In this document: positions 45,649-54,156 of the stretch, one piece after another
Layout: each line of letters opens with the position of its first letter
Numbering within the stretch: position 1 is the stretch's first letter
DNA from: Mycolicibacterium frederiksbergense
GTDB lineage: Bacteria > Actinomycetota > Actinomycetes > Mycobacteriales > Mycobacteriaceae
DNA: 64,000 nucleotides
Assembly (NCBI RefSeq): GCF_029893345.1
Contig: NZ_JARXVE010000004.1
Location: 483,835-547,834 of the forward strand
Direction of reading: 5' to 3'
The notes under the pieces: generated by a model
Told to the model about the DNA's origin: nothing
The model's input: only the letters and a program-made list of their open reading frames with translations
Database searches by the model: none
Made by a program: the position numbers and the translations under genes

Positions 45649-46734
45649 GTGAGTATCCGTTTGCGTCCTGAAATGGCTGACCTCCCGGCGTACGCACCAG
45701 GCAAAACAGTTCCGGGCGCAATCAAGATCGCGAGCAATGAAACCGTGCATCCGCCGCTTCCCAGCGTGCGTGAGGCGATCCTCAAAGCCAGCGAGAACAT
45801 CAACCGCTATCCCGACAACGGGTACCTTGACCTGCGCGAACGCCTGGCCAAGCACGTCAACTTCGCGCCCGAGAACATCGCCGTCGGCTGCGGTTCGGTG
45901 AGCCTGTGCCAGCAGTTGATACAAATCACATCCACTGTTGGCGACGAAGTCGTGTTCGGATGGCGCAGTTTCGAGATCTATCCGCTGCAGGTGCGCACGG
46001 CCGGAGCGACCGGTGTGCCCGTCGCATTACGTGATGAGACTCACGATCTTGACGCGATGCTGGCCGCCATCAGCGACCGCACCCGGCTGGTCTTCGTCTG
46101 CAACCCGAACAACCCGACCGGCACCGTGGTCGATCCCGAGGCGCTGGCCCGGTTTGTGGCGGCGGTGCCCCCGGACGTCCTGATCGTGCTCGACGAGGCC
46201 TACGTGGAGTACATCCGCGACGGGCTGACCCCCGACAGCCTCGGGCTGGTCCGATCCCACCCCAATGTGGTCGTTCTGCGCACCTTCTCCAAGGCGTACG
46301 GGCTGGCCGGCCTGCGCGTCGGATACGCCGTCGCCGATCCGGACATCATCACCGCCCTGGGCAAGGTCTACGTGCCGTTCAGCGCGACCAGCGTGTCCCA
46401 GGCCGCGGCCATCGCCAGCCTGGACGCCGCCGACGAGCTCCTGGCGCGCACAGACGCCGTCGTCGCCGAACGCACCCGGGTCAGCACCGCGCTGCGCGAC
46501 GCCGGATTCGAGCTCACGCCGTCGCAGGCCAACTTCGTCTGGCTGCCACTGGCCGAGCGCACCCTGGACTTCGTGGCCAGGGCCGCCGACAGCCGCATCA
46601 TCGTGCGCCCGTACGGTGAGGACGGCGTGCGGGTCACCATCGGCGCCCCGCACGAGAACGACGCCTTCCTGGAGTTCGCCCAGCGCTGGATCGCGCCCGG
46701 TGGTGCCGGGCCTCGAACAGGAGAAACCGAGTGA
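45649..46734 (+). CDS. pat: Aromatic amino-acid / histidinol-phosphate aminotransferase
   Basis: 361 residues, class I/II PLP fold. PLP lysine K215 in RTFSKAYGLAGLRVGY, with CNPNNPTGT and LDEAYVEY. It is of the HisC2/Pat type (Rv3772), which mainly transaminates aromatic amino acids. The start is GTG at 45649. The following GXWXG gene overlaps by four bases (GTGA). Confidence 0.88.
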   Translation: MSIRLRPEMADLPAYAPGKTVPGAIKIASNETVHPPLPSVREAILKASENINRYPDNGYLDLRERLAKHVNFAPENIAVGCGSVSLCQQLIQITSTVGDEVVFGWRSFEIYPLQVRTAGATGVPVALRDETHDLDAMLAAISDRTRLVFVCNPNNPTGTVVDPEALARFVAAVPPDVLIVLDEAYVEYIRDGLTPDSLGLVRSHPNVVVLRTFSKAYGLAGLRVGYAVADPDIITALGKVYVPFSATSVSQAAAIASLDAADELLARTDAVVAERTRVSTALRDAGFELTPSQANFVWLPLAERTLDFVARAADSRIIVRPYGEDGVRVTIGAPHENDAFLEFAQRWIAPGGAGPRTGETE

Positions 46735-47192
46735 CGGAGAGACGCGGCACGTTCGACGCATTCGTCAGCCGCGAGGGGCAGATCCCCGATGCCGAGCTCG
46801 ACGCGTTCTGGGCGCTGCTGCGGCCCGCCAGCATCGATTTCATGCTCGGCGAGTGGAAGGGCGGCGAATTCCAGACCGGGCACACCGCCAACGGATTCAT
46901 GAAGCGGCTCAACTGGTTCGGCAAGACGTTCCACTCGGCCACCGACGCCAAGCCGCTGGTGTGCCTGGACGCCGACGGCAACAAGTTCTCCAACACCGAG
47001 GCGATGAACGGCGAGGCCAGCCTGTGGCTGGAGGAGTTCCGCGGCGAGGTGACCGCCACGATGGTCTACGACGGCCGCCCGGTGCACGACCACTTCAAGG
47101 TGGTCGACGACAGCACGGTGGTGGGCATCATGAACGGCAAAGGCGCGGTCGTAGACGGCCGCCACCTGTACTTCTACCTGCAGCGGGTCTAA
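46731..47192 (+). CDS. GXWXG/DUF4334 domain protein
   Basis: 153 residues. The N-terminal GXWXG motif is GEWKGGEF (about 39-46), and the C-terminal DUF4334 part has DHFKVVDDSTVVGIMNGKG and YFYLQRV. A beta-rich single-domain protein with unknown ligand. The GTG start overlaps the pat stop, so the two are coupled. Convergent with the MDMPI-like gene (4-base overlap). Confidence 0.8.
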   Translation: MTERRGTFDAFVSREGQIPDAELDAFWALLRPASIDFMLGEWKGGEFQTGHTANGFMKRLNWFGKTFHSATDAKPLVCLDADGNKFSNTEAMNGEASLWLEEFRGEVTATMVYDGRPVHDHFKVVDDSTVVGIMNGKGAVVDGRHLYFYLQRV

Positions 47193-47734
47193 GCCGTCGG
47201 ACGGCGCCCGGTAAAGGCCAACAGCCGGTCCAGCGCGGCAGCGTCGGCGGGTACCTCGATCGGGTCGTCGAAGCCCGCGCGTGCCCGCCCGTCGGGCGTG
47301 ATGACCGCCTGCGCCCAGCCGAGCACCCGCTCTGAGTGCTCATCGGGGACATCGACGGTGTGCCCAGTCGCAACGGCGTAATCCCAGGCGTGTACCAAAA
47401 ATTCCAGCGACAGGATGCGGGCCAGCATTGTCGCCGGCACCTCGCCCTGCCCGAACCGAACGGTGCCGTCCAGCCCCCGACGGCGCCAGGCGGCGATGGC
47501 GGACCGGGCCGCGCCGAGCACCTGATCTGCCACCGGGGCATCGCGGTCACGCTCGGGCATGTCCGCGCCGGCCGCGCCGCCGATCATCGTGATCGAATAC
47601 AGCAGATGATCGGTCAGCGCCGCGACATCGAACTCCCGGCATGGCGTCTGGCTGGACAGGTCTTTGTCCCCGATGTCGCCCAGCACCCGTTGCAGCACCG
47701 CAAGCGTCTGCTCGGCACTGTCCAGTTCGTTCAT
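47189..47734 (-). CDS. TIGR03086/maleylpyruvate isomerase N-domain protein (Rv3773c-like)
   Basis: 181 residues from ATG 47734 (GGGGAGAG upstream). DinB-like helical bundle with the motif TPCREFDVAALTDHLLYSI (His metal ligand) and FLVHAWDYAVATGH (His/Asp), as in mycothiol-dependent maleylpyruvate isomerase N-domains. Probably a mycothiol-dependent or metal-binding enzyme of unknown substrate. Divergent from echA21 with 49 bases between. Confidence 0.8.
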   Translation of the reverse strand: MNELDSAEQTLAVLQRVLGDIGDKDLSSQTPCREFDVAALTDHLLYSITMIGGAAGADMPERDRDAPVADQVLGAARSAIAAWRRRGLDGTVRFGQGEVPATMLARILSLEFLVHAWDYAVATGHTVDVPDEHSERVLGWAQAVITPDGRARAGFDDPIEVPADAAALDRLLAFTGRRPTA

Positions 47735-47783
47735 GGTGACTCTCCCCTTAATCGGCCGGTGTCTACTCGGTAGTGTCACCTAC

Positions 47784-48599
47784 ATGGCTGACAGCTACGA
47801 GTCTGTTTCCGTCGAGATCGCCGATCACGTCGCGCGAGTGACGCTGCTCGGCCCCGGCAAGGGCAATGCGATGGGTCCGGCGTTCTGGGCCGAGCTGCCG
47901 GAGGTGTTCGGCAAGCTCGACGCCGACCCCGAGGTCCGCGCCATCGTGCTGACCGGCTCGGGCAAGAACTTCAGCTACGGACTAGACCTGCCCGCCATGG
48001 GCGCCATGATGCCCGGTCTGGATGCCGGGGCCAAGGCCCGCGCCGACTTCCACAAGGCGCTGCAGAAGATGCAGGGCGCCATCACCGCGGTGGCCGACAG
48101 CCGGACCCCCACCATCGCCTCGATCCACGGCTGGTGCATCGGCGGCGGCGTCGACCTGATCAGCGCGGTGGACATTCGCTACGCCAGCGCCGACGCCAAA
48201 TTCTCGGTGCGCGAGACCAAACTGGCCATCGTCGCCGATGTCGGCAGCCTCGCCCGGTTGCCGCTGATCCTGTCCGACGGGCATCTGCGTGAGCTGGTGC
48301 TGACCGGCAAGGACGTGGATGCAGCGCATGCCGCACGCATCGGACTGGTCAACGACGTCTACGCCGACGCCGATGCCTGCCTGGCGGCCGCGCACGCCAC
48401 CGCCGCCGAGATCGCGGCCAATCCCCCGCTGACCGTGGCCGGGGTCAAGGATGTGCTCGACCAGCAGCGCACCGCAAGGGTGGCCGAGAGCCTGCGCTAC
48501 GTGGCCGCGTGGAACTCGGCGTTCCTGCCTTCCAAGGATCTGGCCGAGGCGGTCACCGCGATGTTCCAGAAGCGGCCGCCGCAGTTCACCGGGGAGTAG
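47784..48599 (+). CDS. echA21: Enoyl-CoA hydratase/isomerase family protein
   Basis: 271 residues of the crotonase fold: VRAIVLTGSGKNFSYGLDLPAMG (oxyanion hole), TIASIHGWCIGGGVDLISAVDIRYAS and FSVRETKLAIVADVGSLARLP. The Glu in VRETKLAI and Asp in ADVGSL match dienoyl-CoA isomerase-like members, so it may be an isomerase rather than a hydratase. Position next to the Rv3773c-like gene supports echA21 (Rv3774). Confidence 0.85.
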   Translation: MADSYESVSVEIADHVARVTLLGPGKGNAMGPAFWAELPEVFGKLDADPEVRAIVLTGSGKNFSYGLDLPAMGAMMPGLDAGAKARADFHKALQKMQGAITAVADSRTPTIASIHGWCIGGGVDLISAVDIRYASADAKFSVRETKLAIVADVGSLARLPLILSDGHLRELVLTGKDVDAAHAARIGLVNDVYADADACLAAAHATAAEIAANPPLTVAGVKDVLDQQRTARVAESLRYVAAWNSAFLPSKDLAEAVTAMFQKRPPQFTGE

Positions 48600-48608
48600 C
48601 CGGGTTCG

Positions 48609-49526
48609 CTACGAGGCCGCCTCGGCGTGCTGACGCTGGCGCTTCTCCTCGTAGAACCGGGCCCGCTCATCGACTACGTCCAGGAATTGGGCGAGTTCCT
48701 CGCGCGCCCTTTCGCCTTCGGGCCCGAAGTCGGTTCGCTCGAAGATCCGCCAGAAGCGCAGCACCGGCTGCACGACATCGTCGTGATGGACGCGCAGGTC
48801 GTAGATTCCGGCCTTGGCGATGGTGATCGCGTTCTGGGCGAAGCCGGCCATCCCCATGCCGGGCATCGCGAAGTTCACCACCTCATCGCGAATGGCCATC
48901 ATCGCGGCGTCGGGCGCGATGTCCAGCGCCGCGGCCATGAGATTGCGGTAGAACACCATGTGCAGGTTCTCGTCGGCAGCCACCCGGGCGAGTAGCTGAT
49001 CGGCGATCGGGCAACCGGACACCCGCCCGGTGTTGCGATGCGATACCCGGGTGGCCAGCTCCTGGAACGACACATAAGCCATCGCCGCCAACGGCGTCTT
49101 GTCACCGGAGTCATACCCGGCGACCGTGTGCGCCATCCGAAGCCGTTCCAGGGCAACGGGATCCACTCCGCGCGTGACAACGAGGTAATCGCGCAACGCG
49201 ATGCTGTGGCGGCCCTCCTCGGCGGTCCACTGGCCGACCCAGGTGCCCCAGGCGCCGTCGCGGGAGAACCGCGTGGCGATCTCACGGTGATACGAAGGCA
49301 GATTGTCCTCGGTCAGCAGGTTGACCGTCATGGCCACCTTGGCGACCGGGTCCAACGGCGAATCCTCGGGCTGCCAGTCCTCGCCGTCCAAGAAGGCGAA
49401 GTCGCGTCCTCGGCTCCACGGAACGTAGTCGTGCGGAAACCATTCCCGCGCCATCGACAGATGCCGATCGAGGTTGCTTGCGACAACCGGCTCCAGTTCG
49501 TGGAGCACTCCGGTCTGGGCGTCCAT
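48609..49526 (-). CDS. Acyl-ACP desaturase (DesA-like, soluble di-iron)
   Basis: 305 residues of the stearoyl-ACP desaturase family. Di-iron ligands fit E73 (LTEDNLPSYH), E104 and H107 (EEGRH), E156 (FQELATR), E186 and H189 (DENLHM). It inserts a double bond into acyl-ACP using O2 and ferredoxin, feeding membrane or mycolic lipids. The start at 49526 is the conserved N-terminus; the open frame further upstream runs through the palindromic promoter. The promoter region has a perfect 20-bp palindrome (49579-49598), implying repression by a TetR-type regulator. Confidence 0.87.
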   Translation of the reverse strand: MDAQTGVLHELEPVVASNLDRHLSMAREWFPHDYVPWSRGRDFAFLDGEDWQPEDSPLDPVAKVAMTVNLLTEDNLPSYHREIATRFSRDGAWGTWVGQWTAEEGRHSIALRDYLVVTRGVDPVALERLRMAHTVAGYDSGDKTPLAAMAYVSFQELATRVSHRNTGRVSGCPIADQLLARVAADENLHMVFYRNLMAAALDIAPDAAMMAIRDEVVNFAMPGMGMAGFAQNAITIAKAGIYDLRVHHDDVVQPVLRFWRIFERTDFGPEGERAREELAQFLDVVDERARFYEEKRQRQHAEAAS

Positions 49527-49578
49527 TTCAGTCCTCCCGACGTGTTCGGTGGGGCGCCGGCAGCAGCGCTCCGCTCGC

Positions 49579-49615
49579 AACCTACGGTACCGTAGGTTAC
49601 GGGACCGTAGGTTAC
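49579..49615. promoter_or_regulatory. Operator: perfect 20-bp palindrome plus an extra half-site upstream of the desaturase
   Basis: AACCTACGGTACCGTAGGTT (49579-49598) is a perfect palindrome. The half-site ACCGTAGGTTAC is repeated at 49589-49600 and 49604-49615, 15 bp apart. It lies 53-89 bases before the desaturase ATG and reaches into the last codons of the upstream XRE gene. Likely the site of a TetR-type lipid regulator (MadR/Rv0472c type is my guess). Confidence 0.8.
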
Positions 49616-50214
49616 TTCTCGGTGAACGGACCCCGCCCCCGCGACGCCTTCGCCCGCACATGAACCCGCTGACCATGCGCACTGAACAGGCTGAGCACCT
49701 CCACCCGGCCGCCCACGCTGCCGAACCAGTGCGGTACGCGAGTGTCGAACTCCGCGGCCTCCCCGGCACCGAGGATCACGCTCTGGTCCCCCAGCACGAG
49801 ACGAAGTCGGCCAGACAGCACATACAGCCATTCGAACCCGTCGTGCGTCACCGGATCCGGTTCGTCCATGGCGGGCGGGATCGTCATCTTGAACGCCTGC
49901 AGGCCAGTGCGTTCGCGGGTCAGGGGCAGGATCGTGCGGCCGCTGACGGTGCGGGGCTCGCGCACCACCCGAGGGTCCTCGATGTGCGGCGCCGCCACCA
50001 GCTCGTCGAGCGGCAGCTGCAGGGCCACCGCGATGGGCAGTAGCAGCTCCAGACTGGGCCGCCGTTGTCCGATCTCCAGCCGGGACAGCGTGCTGGTGGA
50101 GATGCCCGTCTCCCGAGCGAGCGCTGCCAGTGTGACATCGCGCTTGATCCTCGCCTCTCGCACACGAGGGCCCACCTGATCGAGTGCCACGGAGATCTGC
50201 GGTGTGAATGCCAT
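49612..50214 (-). CDS. XRE-family regulator with C-terminal cupin domain
   Basis: 200 residues: an N-terminal helix-turn-helix (about 12-65; LAALARETGISTSTLSRLEIGQRRPSLELLLPIA) and a C-terminal cupin (about 115-190; HDGFEWLYVLSGRLRLVLGD, GEAAEFDTRVPHWFG). Such regulators sense small metabolites. ATG 50214 has AAAGGG upstream. It is divergent from the flavoprotein-thioredoxin-cupin-amidase genes with 76 bases between starts, and it probably controls them. Confidence 0.87.
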   Translation of the reverse strand: MAFTPQISVALDQVGPRVREARIKRDVTLAALARETGISTSTLSRLEIGQRRPSLELLLPIAVALQLPLDELVAAPHIEDPRVVREPRTVSGRTILPLTRERTGLQAFKMTIPPAMDEPDPVTHDGFEWLYVLSGRLRLVLGDQSVILGAGEAAEFDTRVPHWFGSVGGRVEVLSLFSAHGQRVHVRAKASRGRGPFTEK

Positions 50215-50290
50215 CCCTTTATCGTCCGCGGGTTCCCGGAATCGGCAAGATTCTTTGCCGAAACCGCGACTTGTGGCGACGGTGGGTTTC

Positions 50291-51376
50291 ATGACGCACA
50301 CCCCGCAGTCCTCTGATCAGGGTCATCCCACCACGACAAACGATGACGCCACTCCCACAACGGATGTGGTCGTCATCGGCGGGGGCGCCGCCGGTCTCAC
50401 CGCTGCGCAGGTTCTCGGGCGAGCACGCCGCTCGGTCACCGTGATCGACGGCCACGCCCAGCGCAACGCCCCCGCGCAGCACATGCACGGCTACCTCGCC
50501 CGCGATGGCTTCCCGCCCGCCGACCTCATCGCCGTGGGGCGAGAGGAGGCCGCACGGTACGGTGTCCAGCTCATCGACGGCCAGGTGTCCACACTGCAGT
50601 GGCGCGGTGCAGCCCCCGGTTTCGCGCTGCGGCTCACCGACGGTCGCGAACTGACGACGCGCGCGGTGCTGGTGGCGACCGGCTTGCGGGACGAGCTCCT
50701 CGCATTGCCGGGTCTCGAGGAACGTTGGGGAGTGGACGTGCTGCACTGCCCGTTCTGCCACGCCTACGAACTGCGCGACCGTCCGCTGGCCGTGCTCGGC
50801 GGCGGGACGAATCGGGAGTTGAGCGTGCACCAGGCCCTGCTCATGCCGCAATGGAGCGATGACGTCACGTTCTTCCCCAACGGCATCGACCTCACCGAGG
50901 TGGAACGCACCCGCATCGAGCGACGCGGCGTGTACATCGTCGACGAGCCCGTGCGCGGCATCGTTGTCGCCGATGACCGCCTGCGCGCGGTCGAGCTCGA
51001 ATCGGGTCAGCTCGTCCCGCGCGACGCGGTCTTCGTAGCACCCCGATTCCTCCCGAACCACGCACTCCTGCTCCAGATCGGTTGCGATGTCGCCTCTTCC
51101 GGCCTGATCGCCACGACCGGGGCCGGGGAGACGTCGGTGCCGGGGGTATGGGCCGCCGGGAACGTCATCGACCCGCGCGCGCAGGTGATCACCGCCGCAG
51201 GGCAGGGTTCCGCGGCCGCGATCGCGATCAACGGATACCTGCTGGCTCAGGACGTCGAGGACACCCTCGCCAGTGAGCCGCACCCGGCTCCGTTCAGCGC
51301 GGAGATGGAGAGGGCCGTGGCCCGAAGACTGTTCGACTCCCGCCGAGCCGAGCCCGGACTGTCGCTGCATTGCTAG
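50291..51376 (+). CDS. FAD-dependent oxidoreductase with CPFC redox motif (GliT/HlmI-like dithiol oxidase or thioredoxin reductase-like)
   Basis: 361 residues. After a disordered, Thr-rich N-terminus of about 24, the FAD motif VVVIGGGAAGLTAAQVLGRARR follows. The redox pair is C153-C156 in LHCPFCHAYELRD, and VWAAGNVIDPRAQVITAAGQG closes the FAD site. The NADPH-binding segment lacks the HRRxxxR signature of true thioredoxin reductases (it reads LGGGTNRELSVHQALLMP). CPxC with this context is typical of GliT/HlmI-type dithiol oxidases. A thioredoxin gene follows, so disulfide exchange between the two is plausible. Confidence 0.8.
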   Translation: MTHTPQSSDQGHPTTTNDDATPTTDVVVIGGGAAGLTAAQVLGRARRSVTVIDGHAQRNAPAQHMHGYLARDGFPPADLIAVGREEAARYGVQLIDGQVSTLQWRGAAPGFALRLTDGRELTTRAVLVATGLRDELLALPGLEERWGVDVLHCPFCHAYELRDRPLAVLGGGTNRELSVHQALLMPQWSDDVTFFPNGIDLTEVERTRIERRGVYIVDEPVRGIVVADDRLRAVELESGQLVPRDAVFVAPRFLPNHALLLQIGCDVASSGLIATTGAGETSVPGVWAAGNVIDPRAQVITAAGQGSAAAIAINGYLLAQDVEDTLASEPHPAPFSAEMERAVARRLFDSRRAEPGLSLHC

Positions 51377-51411
51377 CGAAACATACACGCGGACAACCCG
51401 AAAGGACTTCC

Positions 51412-51741
51412 ATGCCTACGACCCCGGTCACCGACGCGACGTTTGCGGCAACCGTCTCAGCAGCGCAGAAACCCGTGCTCGTCAACTTCTGGGCCCCGTG
51501 GTGCGGCCCATGCCGCGCCTTCGCTCCGACGCTGGAGGCCGTCTCCGACTCGCACGCCGACGATGTGAACATCATCAAGATCAACATCGACGAGAACCCC
51601 GAGGCGGCCCACCGCTTTCAGGTCATGGCGGTGCCGACCACCGTGCTGTTGGTCGACGGCGCCGAAGCCGGGCGATTCACCGGCGCAGTCGCCAGATCCT
51701 CACTCCTGCGCTTCATCGCCCAGAAGGGCGCCCCGCACTGA
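51412..51741 (+). CDS. Thioredoxin
   Basis: 109 residues with the active site WCGPC (C31, C34), FWAPW before it and the cis-proline segment VMAVPTTVLLVDG. Standard cytosolic thioredoxin. ATG 51412 has GAAAGGA upstream. It lies between the CPFC flavoprotein and a cupin gene and is probably the redox partner of the former. It is an accessory copy, since the main trxA is expected elsewhere. Confidence 0.92.
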   Translation: MPTTPVTDATFAATVSAAQKPVLVNFWAPWCGPCRAFAPTLEAVSDSHADDVNIIKINIDENPEAAHRFQVMAVPTTVLLVDGAEAGRFTGAVARSSLLRFIAQKGAPH

Positions 51742-51795
51742 CCCGCGCTTCGCCGCCCGCCCCGTACCGCAAAACACACGAAAGGCAGCATCCAG

Positions 51796-52314
51796 ATGAG
51801 CATTTCTCCCACCGCGACCACCTCCTCTGACCGACCGACAGAACTCACCGTCCGCGACACCACCTCCGGCCTCCGCGTCGCCTCGGGCGGGATCGTCTAC
51901 CGCTTCCTGGCCACCGGGAGTGAGACCAACGAACGGTACTCGTTGTTCGAAGCGACGCTCCGCCCCGGAGAAGGTGCCCCGTTCCACGTTCACAGCCGCG
52001 AGGAGGAGGCATTCTTCGTGCTGTCCGGAGCGGTGATGTTCTACACCGAGCACGATCGGATCCCCGCGCCCACAGGGACATTCCTCAATGCCTCGGTCGG
52101 CGACGTCCGCGGGTTCCGCAACGAAACCGGCGAGCCGGCGCGGATGTTGATCCTGGTGGCACCGTCGGGACTGGAGGGGATGTTCCTCGAGGACGGCACG
52201 GTGCTCGAGGGCCCGGACGCTATCGCACCGGAGGGCGGCACCGAATGTCCGCTTGTCGCAGGCAAATACGGGATCGAGGTCATGCCGTATCCGCTGCCTG
52301 ACGCGTCGCACTGA
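51796..52314 (+). CDS. Cupin domain protein
   Basis: 172 residues; the single cupin barrel covers about 40-150. Metal motif 1 reads GAPFHVHSREEEAFFVLSG (HxH, E) and motif 2 is GTFLNASVGDVRGFRNETG, in which the usual His is replaced, so metal binding may be incomplete. ATG 51796 follows GAAAGGCAGCAT. The function is unknown; cupins of this kind are often dioxygenases or sugar binders. Part of the flavoprotein-thioredoxin-cupin-amidase set. Confidence 0.82.
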   Translation: MSISPTATTSSDRPTELTVRDTTSGLRVASGGIVYRFLATGSETNERYSLFEATLRPGEGAPFHVHSREEEAFFVLSGAVMFYTEHDRIPAPTGTFLNASVGDVRGFRNETGEPARMLILVAPSGLEGMFLEDGTVLEGPDAIAPEGGTECPLVAGKYGIEVMPYPLPDASH

Positions 52315-52343
52315 GTCACCCCACCGCGACGAAGGGCAATCAC

Positions 52344-53783
52344 ATGGAAATCGGCACCCGCATTCACGCCTACACCGACGACGCCCTGGGCCGACTCGAT
52401 GCCTGCGGTATCGCCGCCCGCATCGCGAGCGGCGAGGTCTCCGCGCGGGAAGTGGTGCAGGCCGCGGTAGACCGGGCCCGGGTCGTAGATCCGCAGCTAA
52501 ACGCGCTCGCCGCCACCGACTTTGACGCGGCCCTCGCTGCGGCCGGCGACGCCGATCGGAGCGCAGCGACCACCCGCGCGCCGCTGCACGGCGTGCCCAC
52601 GCTGATCAAGGACAACACCGCCGTCGCCGGTCTCCCCACTCAGCACGGGTCGGTCTCGTTCACCGCCGCCCCGGCCGCCGTCACCGGCCGTTTCGCCGCG
52701 GACATGCTCGCGACCGGGATGATCGCGCTCGGCAAGTCCCGCCTGCCGGAGTTCGCCTTCAACGTGACGTGCGAGTACACCGACGCCGAGCCGGTGCGCA
52801 ATCCGTGGAACCCGGCGTTTTCGGCCGGCGGTTCGTCGGGCGGGGCGGCGGCCATGGTCGCGGCGGGCGTCGTTCCGGTTGCGCACGCCACGGATGCCGG
52901 CGGGTCGATCCGGGTGCCGGCGGCGGCATGCGGGCTGGTCGGGTTGAAGCCGTCGCGCGGTCGGGTTGCCGCGGATCCCGCCGACCTGGCCATGCCGCTC
53001 CGGATCGCGGTACAGAGTGTGGTGAGCCGTTCGGTGCGCGACACCGCCATCATGCTCACCGAAGCCGAACGGCACCACCGCAATCCCCGCCTGCGGCCGG
53101 TGCGGAACGTCCGCGGTCCCGGAAGCACTCGCCTGCGGATCGGCGTGCTGTCACAGTCGCCGACCACACACCCGCTCGACGCGGATGCACGCGCGGCGAT
53201 CCGGGCCACGGCGGAGCTGCTCTCCGGCCTCGGCCACGAGGTGGTCGAGGCCGACTACCCGGTGTCGCCCGACTACCTTCGCGAATTCATGCTGTACCTC
53301 GGCATGCTGATGGCGATGATCCGCGCCAACGCGCGCCGGATCGTGGGCTCAGATCTGGATCGGGAACGCATGGACGCCACCACCGCGGGAATCGCCGACC
53401 ACTATCTGCGGTCCGCGGCGGCCACCCCGCTCATGCTCGCCCGCCTGGCTCAGGTCCGGCGACGGTACGTCGCGATGTTCCGCGACTACGACGTGCTGCT
53501 CTCCCCCACGCTGGCGCATGCCACCCCGGAACTCGGCCACCTCACACCGGATCAGGATTTCGACACGTGGCTCGACAGATTCGCCGCCTACGACGGCATC
53601 GCACCGCTCAACAACATCTCCGGAACCCCGGCCGTCACGCTGCCGCTGCACCGAACGTCATCGGGTCTCCCCTGCGGTGTCCAGTTCGCCGGTGGCATCG
53701 GCGAGGAGCGCACGCTCCTGGAGCTGGCGTTCGAACTGGAGGAAGCCGCGTCATGGCCACTGATCGACAATTCGTGGCCATGA
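52344..53783 (+). CDS. Amidase-signature hydrolase
   Basis: 479 residues. The Ser-cisSer-Lys triad is K89 (PTLIKDNTAV), S164 (FSAGGSSGGAAA) and S188 (TDAGGSIRVPA). The 24-residue spacing between the serines equals that of characterised amidases. It hydrolyses a linear amide; the substrate is unknown. Last gene of the accessory cluster, it ends 24 bases before the tRNA-Ser fragment that marks the islet boundary. Confidence 0.88.
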   Translation: MEIGTRIHAYTDDALGRLDACGIAARIASGEVSAREVVQAAVDRARVVDPQLNALAATDFDAALAAAGDADRSAATTRAPLHGVPTLIKDNTAVAGLPTQHGSVSFTAAPAAVTGRFAADMLATGMIALGKSRLPEFAFNVTCEYTDAEPVRNPWNPAFSAGGSSGGAAAMVAAGVVPVAHATDAGGSIRVPAAACGLVGLKPSRGRVAADPADLAMPLRIAVQSVVSRSVRDTAIMLTEAERHHRNPRLRPVRNVRGPGSTRLRIGVLSQSPTTHPLDADARAAIRATAELLSGLGHEVVEADYPVSPDYLREFMLYLGMLMAMIRANARRIVGSDLDRERMDATTAGIADHYLRSAAATPLMLARLAQVRRRYVAMFRDYDVLLSPTLAHATPELGHLTPDQDFDTWLDRFAAYDGIAPLNNISGTPAVTLPLHRTSSGLPCGVQFAGGIGEERTLLELAFELEEAASWPLIDNSWP

Positions 53784-53806
53784 CTTCCGGAACCACCTCT
53801 GAACGG

Positions 53807-53880
53807 CGGTGGCGGAGGGATTTGAACCCCCGGACGGTGTTAGCCGTCTCCCGCTTTCGAGGCGAGTGCATTAGGCCGCT
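53807..53880 (-). pseudogene. tRNA-Ser fragment (3' 74 nt; attachment-site-like)
   Basis: It matches nucleotides 14-87 of tRNA-Ser(UGA) with two substitutions (53851, 53859). One of them changes the anticodon from TGA to CGA and the other weakens the anticodon stem to a T-G pair. The first 13 nt, including the 5' acceptor strand, are missing, so it cannot form a tRNA. Confidence 0.85.
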
Positions 53881-54103
53881 ATGCGGCACTGGTGCCGCGG
53901 CAGTTCTCCCCCATCGCCGGGGCGTACATGGCGAGGGGATCCATCGGCTCCAGCCTCACCCCGCCCAGCGACTTCGCGGCGGTCTTGCCTGTATGCCACC
54001 AGTACAGCGCCTCGGCGTGCAGGCCGTAGATGATCACGCCCGCCGCGCTGTGGATGTTCGAGTCCCACGCCAGTTCCCGACAAGTTTTGACCGAGGCCGA
54101 CAT
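53879..54103 (-). pseudogene. Short remnant ORF, C-terminus similar to the neighbouring MarR gene
   Basis: A 74-codon frame ending APAMGENCRGTSAA; the MarR protein of 55431-55943 ends IAAMGENCRRISVALK. The DNA shares a 19-base run at 53901-53919 and 55491-55509. The remainder (IYGLHAEALYWWHTG and so on) is unrecognised. The stop is formed at the junction with the tRNA fragment. I read it as a chimeric leftover of a duplicated marR-tRNA segment; it may also be a small real gene. Confidence 0.4.
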
Positions 54104-54156
54104 TTGCTTACGGTGGAAATCTGAGACTGGCTAGCCGACCATTCCAGCGGAGTCGA

